Below are positions 1-11,141 of a stretch of DNA of 64,000 bases, in pieces (within the stretch, counting starts at the first letter, position 1; each line of letters starts with the position of its first letter). The translations under genes and the position numbers were made by a program. Below the pieces are notes generated by a model. It ran no database searches. It was not told the origin of the DNA and saw nothing but the letters and a program-made list of their open reading frames with translations. The stretch lies in assembly GCA_002104985.1 (NCBI GenBank), contig MCGO01000054.1:1-64000 (forward strand), in the 5' to 3' direction. This DNA is from Rhizoclosmatium globosum. Its lineage: Eukaryota; Chytridiomycota; Chytridiomycetes; Chytridiales; Chytriomycetaceae.

Positions 1-979
1 TTGTGGGACCAATCCATGTTAGTCACTTTACACCTGTTGAGAGATTTGATCCTGATAAAGCTTTTGAGAATAGGTTCTGGAAAAATCGAATGGAGTCTTT
101 TCAAACTTGGAAATGGTTTCCAAAAACCAAGGAAGTCGCGAGTCTTGGGAATCCCATCCTGTCACTCATTTTATACATTTGACCGTTCTGCTTCTTGGAA
201 TCAGTAACACTGAAGAATGCAAAGATAAGCTACAGGCTCTCTTGGAGTTTCAAGGAAAACCTGCAGTTCCAGTGACACAGCGCCGTCGAATGGGTGTATC
301 CGATCTTTGCCTCGCAATCGCAAAGCGGTTGTCTGAGAAAATGGGTGGAGCCGTGTATCTCCTGTCTGGATTCAAGTCCTTGACGCTCAAATTCGAAATC
401 CCAGTTCAAACTTGCAGCAGTAAAGAAGTCACGTCTCGACGAAGCTCTTTGCATCAAACTTCACCAAATTCGCCACAATCTCCGGTGTATCCTTCGTTTC
501 CGAGGCATAGTTTCTCGGGCCCATCCATATCGTGTCGTCGATCGAGTTTCATGACAAGTCGTGCAGAGTCGTTGACATCGAAAAAAACTGTGAGGATTGC
601 GGAAGATCATATACAGCTTCCAAGTGATTGGCAAGTTCCTCCCACCAGGAAGCATACTTTGTGTAGTCGTGCATCAAGCAAGGGATCTCCGAATTTCGTT
701 AGTGAAGATGAAGTTCCGGAAAAAATAGATGTGTCGGAGAGGAGAATGTCTGATGGAACTTTGGAAGAGCAAGTGCGTGTGATGTCGAAGTGTGACGAAA
801 GAAGTCCAACTGAAGAAAGGGCGGATGATTGGGGAGCTCAAGTGAGTCAGAATCTGGACAATCAAGGGAGCACTGCAAGGAGAACATCAGATGGGACACT
901 CGCGGATCGAGGTTATTCCGCTCTTCAGATTCAGTCAGAAAGTGAGAATGTCACAGCCATAAACTCACCTAATGGCTGA
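1..979 (+). CDS. 3' end of an unknown gene, cut by the window edge
   Basis: The first part reads openly in frame 3 (bases 3-182; aromatic and charged, with residues such as FENRFWKNRMESFQTWKWF). The longer C-terminal part reads in frame 2 from about base 107 to the stop at 977-979. Either an intron lies between bases 130 and 215 (a possible acceptor is the AG before TAACACTGAAG near 210) or there is a frameshift. The C-terminal part opens with a conserved-looking segment (KDKLQALLEFQ, then MGVSDLCLAIAKRL). It then becomes a Ser/Arg-rich low-complexity tail with two RRxSDGT repeats, which could be phosphorylation sites. I do not recognise the family. The upstream exon or exons lie outside the window. 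Confidence 0.45.
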
Positions 980-1308
980 AAAATGCGCGTTGGAAGAAAT
1001 ACGGTCATTATTACACTTGATATGTTTATTTAGATTGCAGTTAAATATAGTTCACTCATACATTCGATTTGATCCCAATGGCAGGTGACGGATCCCGACT
1101 TGTTCTATTGCTTGACACCACGACGACTTTACTGTTTGACCCCCGCTTTCCACCACGTTTCCTTGTAACTTGGACATTGTCTCCCAGAATCTTTGCTGGG
1201 CCGTCGTCACTTCTATCGATACCTTGGAATGGCTTCTCAGCTATTGATTCAAGACTACACGAGGGAGCGATGTTAATGAATCAATATAGAGGAGCGGGAA
1301 AAAAGGAC
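980..1308. other. Intergenic, nothing recognised
   Basis: This is the convergent gap between the 3' ends of two genes. It is AT-rich near 1000-1060, which fits transcript 3' ends. The plus-strand open frame here (1069-1467) is mostly opposite the next gene and was not accepted. Confidence 0.4.
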
Positions 1309-2409
1309 TCACGAAACACAACAATTCGCTATCCCAACTTCCAAACATTTCCAAGCAGCCGATTCCAAACTTTCGACGATACTCTCGAGTCCCCAAATGC
1401 TATCAACATGAATTGTACATTCCGGATTTTTCAGTGCACGCACTTTGACGGCCAGAACCAAGATTGAATCAAAATCCACGGCAGTCCGTTTTTTTATCCC
1501 GTTATATAAGCACATGAGCAAGGGCAAGAGAGGATTCTGTGTCCTTGATGGACGTGAGTGAAATTTGATGTAATTGATTGTCTGTTCAAGATGTGAGTAA
1601 TATTCTTTAAAAAAGCCAATAAAGCCTCATGAGTTAAAATCACCTCTTCCAATTCAGCAGCAACAGCTAGCTGTGTTACATCCCCACATGCACTCCAAGA
1701 AACACATTCGACACATTCCAATGCTTCCACAAATCCAGGGAGCCTTTCTAATCCGGCATCACGCGTTTTTCTGAATACGGACACGAGTGCGTGTACCGTA
1801 TCAATAGATTTCCTTGTTGGTGTAAGATGATGATGGGGCTGACGTGATGGGTAATAATCTGATGAGAAAGAGTATAGTGCGTCACGAAGGATTTGAATGG
1901 ACGGATGGTGTTGTGAGTGTCGATTGAGACCTGTAGCACGTCAATTAAACAGGGTTGAAAGTCGTTCGTGTATAGAATAATCAGGTTTGTAGACTTCATT
2001 ACTCTCCAAGTTGAAGGAGAATCCACCACACTCATTCCTCTTCATTTTCGCACAAAAGGGCCATCTCACCTTGATCTATGCATCTGTGTCTTTCGAACTC
2101 ATTGGGGTGAGAGCTGTTTAAGGATGGCGATGTGCTAAGTTCGAGGCAGGAGGACCGATTCGAGACAAAGGATGTGTGACGAGAGAAAGATGAAGTTGAA
2201 ACTGAAGATGCGAGCGAGGACGAAGACGAAGACGGCGATAAGACGAAGGGAGACAGACTCGGAGTCGATGTTGTTGGTTGAGTGTTTGCGCGAGTGGCGA
2301 CTGGTCGTTGAGGCGTTGATTTTGTCGATTGAATTAGACGGTCGATTGATTGGGCTGCGCGAGCGAAGTCGTTTGTCGCGTGTGGCTCAGACAAGTTGGT
2401 TGAAAGCAT
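1309..2409 (-). CDS. Unknown 299-residue protein, three exons
   Basis: Exons 2409-2070, 1930-1644 and 1581-1309 join in phase. The donors are GTGAGAT and GTGATTT and both acceptors end in CAG. The spliced frame is open from ATG to stop, although each exon alone looks like an isolated short open frame. The N-terminal third is rich in Ser/Thr (a run of Ser near residues 60-70) and probably disordered. The rest is hydrophobic and helical with many Cys (ECVECVSWSACGDV) and reads like a folded repeat domain (LVLAVKVRALKNPE, ESIVESLESAAWKCLEVG). I do not recognise the family. The clean phase across two introns is the main support for a real gene. Confidence 0.65.
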
Positions 2410-2636
2410 CTTTTTGGGAACTGCTTTGCTTTGACAACTTCAACTCATAAATTATACATTCAGAGACACCTTGCGAAATACTTGCTCACGTTTATTCTAT
2501 AGATATTGAATAGTAGAAAGATGTGAAATTGCAACCTCCAGCAAAAAGGGAAGGGATTCGGTTTTGGAAAATTGAGAATATTCAGAGATATCCTCGAAAT
2601 ACATCTACATATTTGTATTTATCAAAGGAAAGCGAA

Positions 2637-3104
2637 GTGTGCTCATACCAAAACACAGTTGTAAAATCGCACTCCCAGCCTTACTGGTGAGTAACAAACT
2701 CTACACCCTTCTCTCGAAGTCCTTCTCTCGAAGACCACAATTTTTGTAGCGGATGCATTCAAGTTGATGTTGGTACACGTTTCTGTGGATCTTATGGAGT
2801 GTGGAGATAGCCTAATTGACCATTCATCACATGCGGACTGCCCGTAAATTGCGACTTTACTCAATGCCTGACTCTAATTTATCCTAATGGTTGTTCTGGT
2901 GATGTGTTCAATGAAACGCAAGTCTGTGCCAAGAATGTTGGCACAGGAGACGTCACCATCACGAAGTCTTCAAAGGGAGAATTGAACAACAAGTGTGTTA
3001 GTGACGATAAAACCTATCCTGCTAAAGCCAGGCAATTGTATTGTATTGAAGGGAAGAAAGATAAACCTCCCTCGAATCTCATTTTTTCTCTCGTAGCAAG
3101 GTAA
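2637..3104 (+). pseudogene. Relic of a cysteine-rich, secreted-like protein
   Basis: After a plausible intron (GTGAGTAAC at about 2681 to TTTTTGTAG before 2760) the frame reads a Cys-rich segment (YCGCIQVDVGTRFCGSYGVW). Two stops (TAG, TGA) follow within four codons, and then the same frame continues with regularly spaced Cys (CGLPVNCDFTQC, GCSGDVF, QVCAKN, NKCVSD, LYCI) to a stop at 3104. Same-frame continuation across two stops suggests a decayed gene rather than chance. No convincing start codon is visible. A minus-strand open frame (2643-2864) overlaps and I cannot fully exclude it. The LTR element inserted about 20 bp downstream. Confidence 0.3.
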
Positions 3105-3129
3105 TAGAGAATCCACTACTGCTGCAAGT

Positions 3130-3331
3130 TGTCAAAATCTCTTAGGCGTTGGAGATCACTTGAAGGGACGGGAAAGCTGAGCGACGGCTTATGACACTCA
3201 GGATGAAAAGGGGGCGCGGACCGTGGTCACAATCTTTGACCTGTCCTTGTTTCGGGAAGAAAATCGTTATCATTCATTGTCTCGTTCCCTCAACATCTTA
3301 TTGAACATATTATCGCTGTCATATTCTGACA
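3130..3331 (-). repeat. 3' LTR of the gag-only element
   Basis: This 202-bp repeat begins TGTCAAAATC and ends TTCTGACA on the plus strand, so each strand starts with TG and ends with CA. I see no difference from the copy at 4957-5158. It is preceded by CAAGT, one half of the target-site duplication. Confidence 0.92.
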
Positions 3332-3342
3332 CTTCCCCTGTT
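3332..3342 (-). other. Polypurine tract of the LTR element
   Basis: On the minus strand the bases next to the 3' LTR read ACAGGGGAAG. A purine run directly upstream of the 3' LTR is the usual primer site for plus-strand DNA synthesis in LTR elements. Confidence 0.6.
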
Positions 3343-3399
3343 CAATAATATCGTCAGTAACAGTGGTAAATCGTTCAATTAAAGCCATCCAATAAACCA

Positions 3400-3715
3400 C
3401 ATTACTCGTTCGTTACAATTTGTTTCATTCTTATGCCGTTGTACGCGTTGTTCCGGAGCGTTGTACACGTTGCATCATTCGGACAATGTTGTGCCTAACA
3501 TTCATACTAACATACATTCGTCCGCGGCGTTATGTTATAAATTCATTCATACGTATCATTCATATCGCTGAGCATGTTAACAGCGTTGTGCGCACATTTG
3601 TAAAACATCTCATCATTCGTTGTATCCAGAAAGCGTTGATACAAAAACATTCGTTATGTCGAAAAACGTTGACATATTACTTCATTCGATCGTAAGGCAC
3701 TACAAAAACAAAAGG
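3400..3715. repeat. Degenerate CATTCGT / GCGTTG motif array in the element's 3' region
   Basis: Between gag and the 3' LTR the sequence repeats CATTCGT, CATTCAT and GCGTTGT/ACGTTG many times at irregular spacing. Several copies are flanked by short inverted repeats, for example TTGTATC..GATACAA near 3620-3645 and TATGTC..GACATA near 3655-3675. It has no convincing coding content. It may be a structured RNA region of the retroelement transcript. Confidence 0.5.
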
Positions 3716-3752
3716 TCATGAAACAACAAGAGACCAAACAACATTTGCAATC

Positions 3753-4952
3753 TTAGCCGTGAAGACCAACAACTGGAGTCCATCCAATATGGCGCGGTCC
3801 TTCGTTTACATTCATTGCCGACAGTGCTGAATTTGCTTGAACTTTATCAGACTTCTCTTCCCCTTTTGGTCTTCTTGTTGGACAAGTCTTGCTCACATGA
3901 CCGGTGGAGCCACATTTCCAACAAGCATCACAGTCAAACTTGGGGTTGTGACTTCCAGGGCAGTTCTTGCATTTCTCGTAGCGGCCACGGTACTTACGAG
4001 CAGGTGCGTCATCTTGCTCAGTAGACTCACGTTTGCGCTTTCCAGTAATGGTTACATTTGCACTAACTCCACTTGGTGCATTTCGGGCGATGGCTTTCAC
4101 ATAAGCATCCCAAAGACCATACATTGCACTTTCAAGGTCAGCAATACTTTTGAATTCACGTGCGTGGAGCATTGTAACAGACTGCGAAAACCTGTGATCC
4201 AAACGTAGGCGCAATTCCTTTCGAGCTTCAAAACTGAGATGAATCAATACACCAGCTGCTGAACACATATCCTCGACACTATTACATTCTTTCAAGAAGT
4301 CGGGAATAGACTGACCATCTTTGATTGCAAGAGCTTTCCATGCATCGGCGGCAGAAGTGTCATGTGCACGATTAACAGGATCATACGTACGCGCAATCTC
4401 AGACCACAACTTTGCAGGATTATCAAAACGAGAATACATTGCTTGCATTGACTTTGTTAAATTACTGAGAATGACTTTCATCGTTGCTTTAACTGAATTT
4501 GCATCTTCAATTTCTCGTTCCTGCAGCGTTTGCCAAACTTTCAAAGCCTTTTCATAATCTTCAAAAGTGACTTCAAAGGTGTCTGCATGTGATTGGTCAA
4601 CTGAGCACTTTTCTGAATGATTGTCGCTTCCATTGTCAGAGTTACTCCCATCACCAGCTTCAGACTCCTCACTTTGAACATCAACTTCGCTGTCCGAACT
4701 TGTTTCGCTCTTTGAATCACTGTCGTTGGAAGTTCCAAGAAGTTCCAGAAGATTCAACCATCGTTTCGGAGCTGAAGGACGTTTGTATGGATTGACATAA
4801 GGCTGAAACCTTTTCTTCAAAGTACGCGCGTTGTACTTTCCAATCTTAATGAGACATAAACGTTTCCAGACGACATAATTCGTTTCGTCAAGTAGCAAGT
4901 CCGTTCCATCTGACTTGTCGCTCTTCGCGTCCGGCTTCAAGGCTGGGCTCAT
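3753..4952 (-). CDS. gag: Retrotransposon Gag with CCHC zinc knuckle
   Basis: A 399-residue single-exon frame. An acidic Ser/Asp-rich N-terminal spacer (residues about 75-115) is followed by a helical capsid-like domain (about 125-285; ATMKVILSNLTKSMQ, RTYDPVNRAHD, DFLKECNSVEDM, LRLRLDHRF). This is the layout of copia-type gag polypeptides. A zinc knuckle near residues 340-355 reads CWKCGSTGHVSKTCP, which is the C-x2-C-x4-H-x4-C spacing, and a basic stretch precedes it (GKRKRES, RKYRGRYEKC). The ATG lies only four bases inside the 5' LTR, leaving almost no leader for a primer-binding site. There is no downstream pol. Confidence 0.9.
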   Translation of the reverse strand: MSPALKPDAKSDKSDGTDLLLDETNYVVWKRLCLIKIGKYNARTLKKRFQPYVNPYKRPSAPKRWLNLLELLGTSNDSDSKSETSSDSEVDVQSEESEAGDGSNSDNGSDNHSEKCSVDQSHADTFEVTFEDYEKALKVWQTLQEREIEDANSVKATMKVILSNLTKSMQAMYSRFDNPAKLWSEIARTYDPVNRAHDTSAADAWKALAIKDGQSIPDFLKECNSVEDMCSAAGVLIHLSFEARKELRLRLDHRFSQSVTMLHAREFKSIADLESAMYGLWDAYVKAIARNAPSGVSANVTITGKRKRESTEQDDAPARKYRGRYEKCKNCPGSHNPKFDCDACWKCGSTGHVSKTCPTRRPKGEEKSDKVQANSALSAMNVNEGPRHIGWTPVVGLHG

Positions 4953-4956
4953 AACT

Positions 4957-5158
4957 TGTCAAAATCTCTTAGGCGTTGGAGATCACTTGAAGGGACGGGA
5001 AAGCTGAGCGACGGCTTATGACACTCAGGATGAAAAGGGGGCGCGGACCGTGGTCACAATCTTTGACCTGTCCTTGTTTCGGGAAGAAAATCGTTATCAT
5101 TCATTGTCTCGTTCCCTCAACATCTTATTGAACATATTATCGCTGTCATATTCTGACA
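4957..5158 (-). repeat. 5' LTR of the gag-only element
   Basis: This is the second 202-bp copy. It is followed by CAAGT at 5159-5163, the matching half of the target-site duplication. In the element's own orientation it lies upstream of gag and should hold the promoter. Confidence 0.92.
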
Positions 5159-5386
5159 CAAGTTGCAATCTTTGTGGTCTTTTACAAGACAGGATTACTT
5201 GTGGCTTGAGAAACATTTAGGAACGACAAATGTGAGTTGTTTAATCAAGTCTTGCTTTTAATCAAGTGTATAATTGAGTGCACTCCTCTTCTGCCAGTCT
5301 CTGTTGCTGTAAATATCTGACTTCATCGCAGGGAAGGGCGATGTAATTTTCCATTACACAATTAATTTCAAAAATCCAAACAATCA

Positions 5387-8049
5387 ATGGCAGCGGCCGC
5401 CGAAGTCACACACGACCTCGACACTGTTCTCCGGCGGATCACGGTCACAACGAACGAGGCAGTGGCAGAAGTGCAGACACTCCTCGAACGGTACAGCGAT
5501 GCGAAGCAGTCTGTGCCGCTTCTAGTTGCCACCCTCGCGGCTGAGCGCAACGCCCTCCGATCGCAGCTGAAGCAAATGCGGGAGCGCACGTCGCTGTACT
5601 CGGACCTGTCAGTTGATTCAGATGTTGACGTTGTTGACGATGAGCACGGCGGCGGGACTTTGTTGGACGACGACGAGTACGATCTGATTGCGATGGCAGC
5701 GATGCCCTCGCGAGCCCAAGTGCGCAAGTCGATCTTGTCCGTGTTGAATGTGGCGACTCCTTCTGTGGCTGCTTCGACAAAGCCGCTTGATCCAGTCCAG
5801 GAAGAAGAGCACGAGTCCTTCATCATCGACACAATCTCAACAACGCCAATCTCGCCTGCCTCGCCACAATCAACACAATCACCACAGTCACCTCAGTCTC
5901 TCTACAACAGATCATCAACTGTCGCTATTGGCACTCGCGCATCCTCAAAGCCAATGTCGCCCATCTCGGCTCTCTCGTCTCCCTCGTCAGATGATGGCGG
6001 CGTGTCTCCCTCCGCAAGAGACCTCTCATCCAACTCGGCTTCGGTGCCTCCTCCTTCTCCCTCGCATCAAAATGAGCCCCTGATTCCACCTAGACAGCGT
6101 CAACCATCTGCCACCTTCTCAGACCATGCATCCAATTTACTTGTGATTCCAAAACGTAACCAGTCATCCGCTGCCTCCCGTCTCTCTGTCCTTCAATCAA
6201 CTGATAACGCAGAAGATTCTTCTGGCGCTGCTGTAGGCGACGACTCGTCAGCCAATACAGCCACGTCCCCTCATTTGGCTCCAAAGCCATCCACTGCCTC
6301 GTTTGCTCCCTCCGAATCGCTTTCGGCTTCTACTGCAGATGAGGTCTACATGGAAGGCTTTTTGGTAAAGAAAATGAATCTGGCTTTTGGCGGCGTTTCT
6401 GATGGAAGTGGTAGTGGATGGGGTTGGAAGCCAAGGTATTTCAAGTTGAAGGAGACTGTACTGGAAGAATATGATTCGGTGAGTACCTTTATTTGTTGTT
6501 ACTGGACAGCGACGAGGTCATGAGTGAGATACAAGTGAAGGAGGATGTGGGAATCTGAGTGAGTGGCGAAGCGATAGTACAAGCGGAACTAGTTGTTGTC
6601 AGAAGAAGCCGCAGACACAGTGAGCGAAGCGAACATACTTTCGTGAAGCGTGATCGCGAGTGTGGTTATCCTCAACTGAAGCATGAAAAGGGAACGAATG
6701 CGAACTACCTTTCGGGTCGCTTGGGGCGGGCGAATAGAACAAATCATATGGTGAATGAAAAAGTCGGAGAGAGAAAGTGAGCAACAACAATCAAGGATAT
6801 CAACTCAGTCAGTTAAAATAAGGGACGATGGATTTGCCATACAACCAACTGCGATCCAATTTTAACAAAGTACTAACCCTTGATCCACCATAGAAATCCA
6901 TGAACAAGATTGGTACCATCCATCTGAAATCCACAACAATCGTGTCTGCGCTCAACTCCTCATCTCAAAATCAGTCCGCAGGCACGGCACACGCCTTTAC
7001 AATTGTCGAGCACAAACATTCCATTCCAGCCAACATTAATATCCGCCACACGTTATGCACACATGCACAGGCAGACCGTGACGCCTGGGTGGAAGCAATT
7101 AATGCCCGGATTCCTGGTGGCAGTGCTCAGGGGCCTGCCATTCCACCAAAACCGAGACCACATCGTACCTCTGAGCAACATGCTAGAGCTGAAAGGCAGG
7201 AGAGTTTGGAAAGTGGAGGGTCGGCAACACCGACAAGACAGCAGCAGAATGGGCAGAATCAATTCTTCCAAAGTCCTGGACAACGAACAGCCATGAATAT
7301 GTTGCAGGAAGGAGCTGTTGGTGTTGCTCGACGTGGTTTGAATATGGTGTTTGGTGGAACAGACAAGAACAAGAAGAAAGGTATTAGTTCACTTATCTAA
7401 CCAAAACCCGATCACTAAACAACTTCACGCAGAACTACCAACTAAACAAGCCAACGAACCAATCTTTGGTGCTCCACTCGCAAAGGGAGTCACCCTCTCG
7501 AAACTCGACCCAGAAGTCCCCTTAACCTCCATCGTCTCCCGCTGCCTCGAATTCCTTGAAACCACACAAGCAATCAAAGAAGAAGGAATCTACCGTCTCT
7601 CCGGCTCCACCTCCCAAATCCAACACCTCCGCTCCGTCTTTGACACAGACCTCGACCTCAACCTCGTCAAACTCGCTGAAGCCGGAGAATTCATTGATCC
7701 CCACGCAGTCACAGGTCTCTTGAAGTTATACCTCCGTGAACTCCCGGACTCTATTTTGGGTCCCCCTGAAAGCGAGCTCAAAAAGGAAATCATGAAACTG
7801 TCGAACCATCCGTCCAAAGAAGATAAAGTATCTGAGCTGTCAAGGTTGTTACCCATGCTTCCTGTTGAAAACTACTTTTTGTTGAGGCGGTTGAGTGAGC
7901 ATTTGGGGCGTGTCATTGCGGAGGCTGGAGTGAATAAGATGAGTATGGTGAATCTGAGTATTGTGTTTAGTCCGACGCTTGGAGTTCCTGGAGGGTTGTT
8001 GCAATGTATGGTGTTGGATTATGATGGTGTGTTTGGTGCAGAGGAGTAG
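5387..8049 (+). CDS. PH and RhoGAP domain protein (Rho/Cdc42 GTPase-activating protein)
   Basis: Three exons (5387-6478, 6894-7380, 7433-8049) join in phase to give about 731 residues. Introns start GTGAGT and GTATTAG; the first is 415 bp with TACTAAC before its acceptor. An N-terminal helical segment (residues about 1-75) is followed by a long Ser/Pro-rich linker. A PH domain spans the first intron (YMEGFLVKKMN, PRYFKLKE, then the C-terminal helix ADRDAWVEAINARI). A second linker leads to a complete RhoGAP domain (about 535-725; GAPLAKGVTLS, then EEGIYRLSGS with the catalytic Arg finger, HAVTGLLKLYLRELPDS, NLSIVFSPTLG). It should speed GTP hydrolysis on Rho-family GTPases at membranes, in the manner of Bem3-type polarity GAPs. 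No breaks are seen. Confidence 0.88.
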
Positions 8050-8195
8050 TTTGTTGGGTGGGTTGGGAGCACGGCTGTTATCTTTTCTTTGTTACCCCAT
8101 GTTTAGTTTCTAGTTTGTTCTTTTTGGTCATATAGAATAACTTTATAGAAGAGTCAGCAGGCTTTGAGCCGGAACGGAAAAGAGATTCCAAACAA

Positions 8196-8869
8196 ATGAC
8201 GCAACGATCCGAAACCGCTCCTCTGTTACCGCAATCCACCGCTGACATTGCACCAGCTGCCGAAGGACCTCTTAATACCCAAGCACATATCGAATCAGAT
8301 GAAGCACTGGCTGTCCCTGACCGAATCTTTTCAGCGCCACCACCTCAACACACCCACGCAGACCACGAAGCCGCCTACCGATTTGGCGGTGAGTCTAACT
8401 CCCAAAACAAAAGTCAAGAACACATCCTAAAAAAAACAAATCTGCCCTACTAGCATCAATTGCATGGAAGCTTGGCTGTTTGTTTGGCAGCACAGCATCC
8501 CTGGTCTCCATGATCGGCTACATGAACTTGAGCAACACGAACCTCACATCCATTACGATCCCTTTCTCTGTCGCAATTGGAACGATCCTTATCCATGCAC
8601 TGTTACTCCTTGCCATCTCGTTGCGACTTGGCGCTTACAGAGCGGCTAATTACCATCATACACATGCGACACGGTGTTATTCGAATCCAGTGAGTAAGAT
8701 TCGGATTCACTCGCCGGCTGTGTTTGTTGTTGTGGGGACGGTAGGGTTCAGTGGAGGGTTGCTTGTGGGACTGTTTATGGATGACTATTCGTTAGGTGGG
8801 TTTTGGCCGTTTATTCCCGCGGGGGCGGTTAGTTTGTCGATGGGTTGGTTATCGCTGATGTGGATTTAA
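8196..8869 (+). CDS. Small four-span membrane protein, unknown function
   Basis: Exons 8196-8388 and 8454-8869 (donor GTGAGTC, acceptor CTACTAG) give 202 residues. The soluble N-terminal 65 residues are acidic and begin with an ETAPLLP segment, a form often seen in endosomal/lysosomal sorting signals. Four hydrophobic segments follow: WKLGCLFGSTASLVSMIGY, FSVAIGTILIHALLLLAISL, FVVVGTVGFSGGLLVGLFM and FWPFIPAGAVSLSMGWLSL. I do not recognise the family. Its start codon lies about 145 bp after the RhoGAP stop on the same strand. Confidence 0.7.
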
Positions 8870-9115
8870 TCAAGCGCGATTGTTATTATTCCAAGTTTTT
8901 CTATGTTATTCAATAAAAGCAGCTGAAGGAAGTGAAAGAAGGGTTACTGTAATGTATGATCAGAGTTTAGCGATCAGAGTTGAGCCGCGACCAAGGTTCT
9001 CTCTTCTTTTGATCTGTCCTTTCACCTGCTTTGCCACTTCTGACAGAAAACGCTGTCCGAATCTGCGTCTCAATCACGACCCTCACACTGTCAATATCCA
9101 CCACCGACTCATCCG

Positions 9116-10688
9116 ATGGAATCATCTTCTAATTCGCCACGTCGCACGCGGTCGCTGCCGAATCTGTTCCAGTTCCCTGACGTTGAAAGCATCTTCCAAG
9201 CAGCGTCTAGTTCAACGCAGCCGTCGTCTCAGTTCTCTCCAGTTATTCAGCCATCGTACAGTCCATCGCTAACGGGCTTCCCCCTCTCCAATGGCTCTAG
9301 TGGCAGTGGCAGTGGCAGTGGCAGTAGTCAGGAGGAGCAGATTCTGTCCCAGTTGGCACTCTACAATTCGTACAACCAGAATGCCTTCGTGTTTCCAGCC
9401 AATCAAATGTCGCCAATGTTGATGCAGCACAATTCGATATCATCGCAGCTCTTGTCGTTTGTGCCGCAGCAGGTGAGCCACATCATTGGAAAAGTGAGAA
9501 CCAAGCGCGCACTTACGAAATATCACAAACAGTTTGACACTGACGTTAGCACCACAAGCGTGAAGGTATCAAAAACTCTTTCTTTCTCTCTACTGTTTGA
9601 CTGACATTAACTGCCAGAAACGAAAGAGCATGTCGTTCCAAAAACCTCCTCTGCTGCCAAATGGTTCCTACACGCCTCAACATTCTCTTCAGCAACTGCA
9701 AACAAACCCTGCGTTTTCTCCCATCATGACACCACAGCCTGTCGAAAATTCACGACCAGCAACGCGTTCTAGACGTGCAAACAGCTCAACGCCGCCAGTT
9801 GCATCTCCTCTCTTGCCTCCAAATTCACTCCTCCTGAAAACAAGTCTTATTCCGGGTGCTGAAGTTCCGCGCGCGATTCCAGCCGGTGCCGTTGTTGCTC
9901 GCAGCACGGGAGTTGATAAGTCCATTACTACTGAAGCTTCAACTGTTCGTTTTCAAAGCGCTCTAGTTAATGTTGTGAAACGAAGAGGCAGCCTAAGCTC
10001 CATGAGAAGTCTTTCGTCAAAGTCTTTGGCTGACGACTCGGATTTCCTCTCAACAAGTGCGCCATCTAGTTCTGTTGCGTCACCATCTGCAACGCCTGTT
10101 CAAAAAGTTTCTGGACTGAGGTCCATGTCTGAAGTTTTGAAAGCTGCGAAACAGTCGTTGGAATTGAAGTCTGGAACAGAGAACCCCATGTCGCATTTCT
10201 CAAACATGATGCTTGCGAGTCAATCGCCTGTTGAACCAAATACTACTCCCGGGTTTCCCATGCAAATGCCCCAAGACGATGACTTGATGAAACTCTTGAA
10301 CTTTGATGGAATCGACACGTCTGGCCTGTTTGCAACGGCCGGACTGGACAATACAATGTCTGAACTCGAGTTTAGCAGTTTAGCGAACATGGCGAATGAA
10401 ATGTATGCAATGTCAGGTCAGCAAATGAGTGGATTGACGCCTTTGTTGGGTCCAATGACTCTGTTTCCAACTCCACCGCGAGAAGGAGGCGGTGCAGCAG
10501 CAGGAGGACCAAGTCAAGTTCCACCTGTATATTGGGGCATGAATGCTCCACTCCAGCAACAACTGCAACAGCAGCAGCAGCAACAACAGCTTCAGCAACA
10601 ATACGACGCGTTGTCAAAGTTGGACGATAAAGAATTGACCGCACTCTTGAACAACTCAGAATATATGCCGTTCAAATTCGAATTGTGA
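9116..10688 (+). CDS. Ser/Gln-rich low-complexity protein, possible regulator
   Basis: Three exons (9116-9472, 9533-9565, 9618-10688) join exactly in frame for 486 residues. The middle exon is only 33 nt and encodes FDTDVSTTSVK. The protein is largely low complexity: a Gly/Ser run (residues about 61-71), several SP/TP sites, RRGS and RRTRS-type basic phosphorylation motifs, and a Gln tract near residue 450. Short conserved-looking peptides stand out (RTRSLPNLFQF; DLMKLLNFDGIDTSGLF; LDDKELTALLNNSEYMPFKFEL at the end). No DNA-binding domain is visible. A transcriptional co-regulator would fit the composition but is unproven. Confidence 0.75.
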
Positions 10689-11141
10689 AGCACATTCTTG
10701 CATGGCGTTGCATTGACTCTCTTTTTTGGCATCGTTTTGTTTCTTTTTCACCAGTTTTGTTCTTTGGAGCTCTGTATTGTAAGTCTTGATTGTGTTTGTT
10801 CTTTAAATTGACCACTGGCACACAGGTTATCATCTTGATGGAATTTTCAGAAACATTTTGCCGTTTAATATTTTTTGGACATTGTGGATATTTATGCACG
10901 CTGTATTTATATAAATCTGATGTTCCTTCAACAATCAACAATTAAGTGCCTGCATACCGTAAGTTCACTTCCACGTACCTAATCTTCTATCCATCCAGTT
11001 TCCACCACTCAAGTTTCGCCATTTCGTTCTCTGTTGACAGTTGTTGATTGTGATTAAATTGGAGCCAGCCCCACACGATCTCCATATGTAATTGGGTCTG
11101 AAAACATCAACGCTCAATTCATCTCCAAAACAAATTGATCA
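10689..11141. other. Intergenic between Ser/Gln-rich and multi-TIR genes
   Basis: This 450-bp gap between two same-strand genes should hold the 3' end of one and the promoter of the next. It is T-rich just after 10720 and has pyrimidine-rich stretches before the next start codon. I see no RNA gene or repeat. Confidence 0.4.

Larger units (their letters stand above)
3130..5158 (-). mobile_element. Complete gag-only LTR retrotransposon (non-autonomous)
   Basis: Two 202-bp direct repeats (3130-3331 and 4957-5158) look identical by eye and start with TG and end with CA. They are bounded by a 5-bp target-site duplication, CAAGT, at 3125-3129 and 5159-5163. The only long gene inside is a minus-strand gag (3753-4952), so the element runs right to left: 4957-5158 is its 5' LTR. 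A purine tract (AGGGGAAG, minus strand) abuts the 3' LTR, as expected for a polypurine tract. There is no protease, integrase or reverse transcriptase, so the element must be mobilised by enzymes from elsewhere. The family resembles the terminal-repeat retrotransposons with a GAG domain (TR-GAG) described in plants. Matching LTRs plus an intact gag suggest a recent insertion. Confidence 0.9.

Noticed and set aside
1069..1467. Plus-strand 132-residue open frame
   Set aside because: It lies opposite the third exon of the three-exon minus-strand gene, which has phase-consistent splicing; the plus frame has no domain-like sequence.
5387..8049. RhoGAP locus as three separate genes
   Set aside because: The PH domain is split across the first intron and all junctions keep phase, so one gene is the better model.
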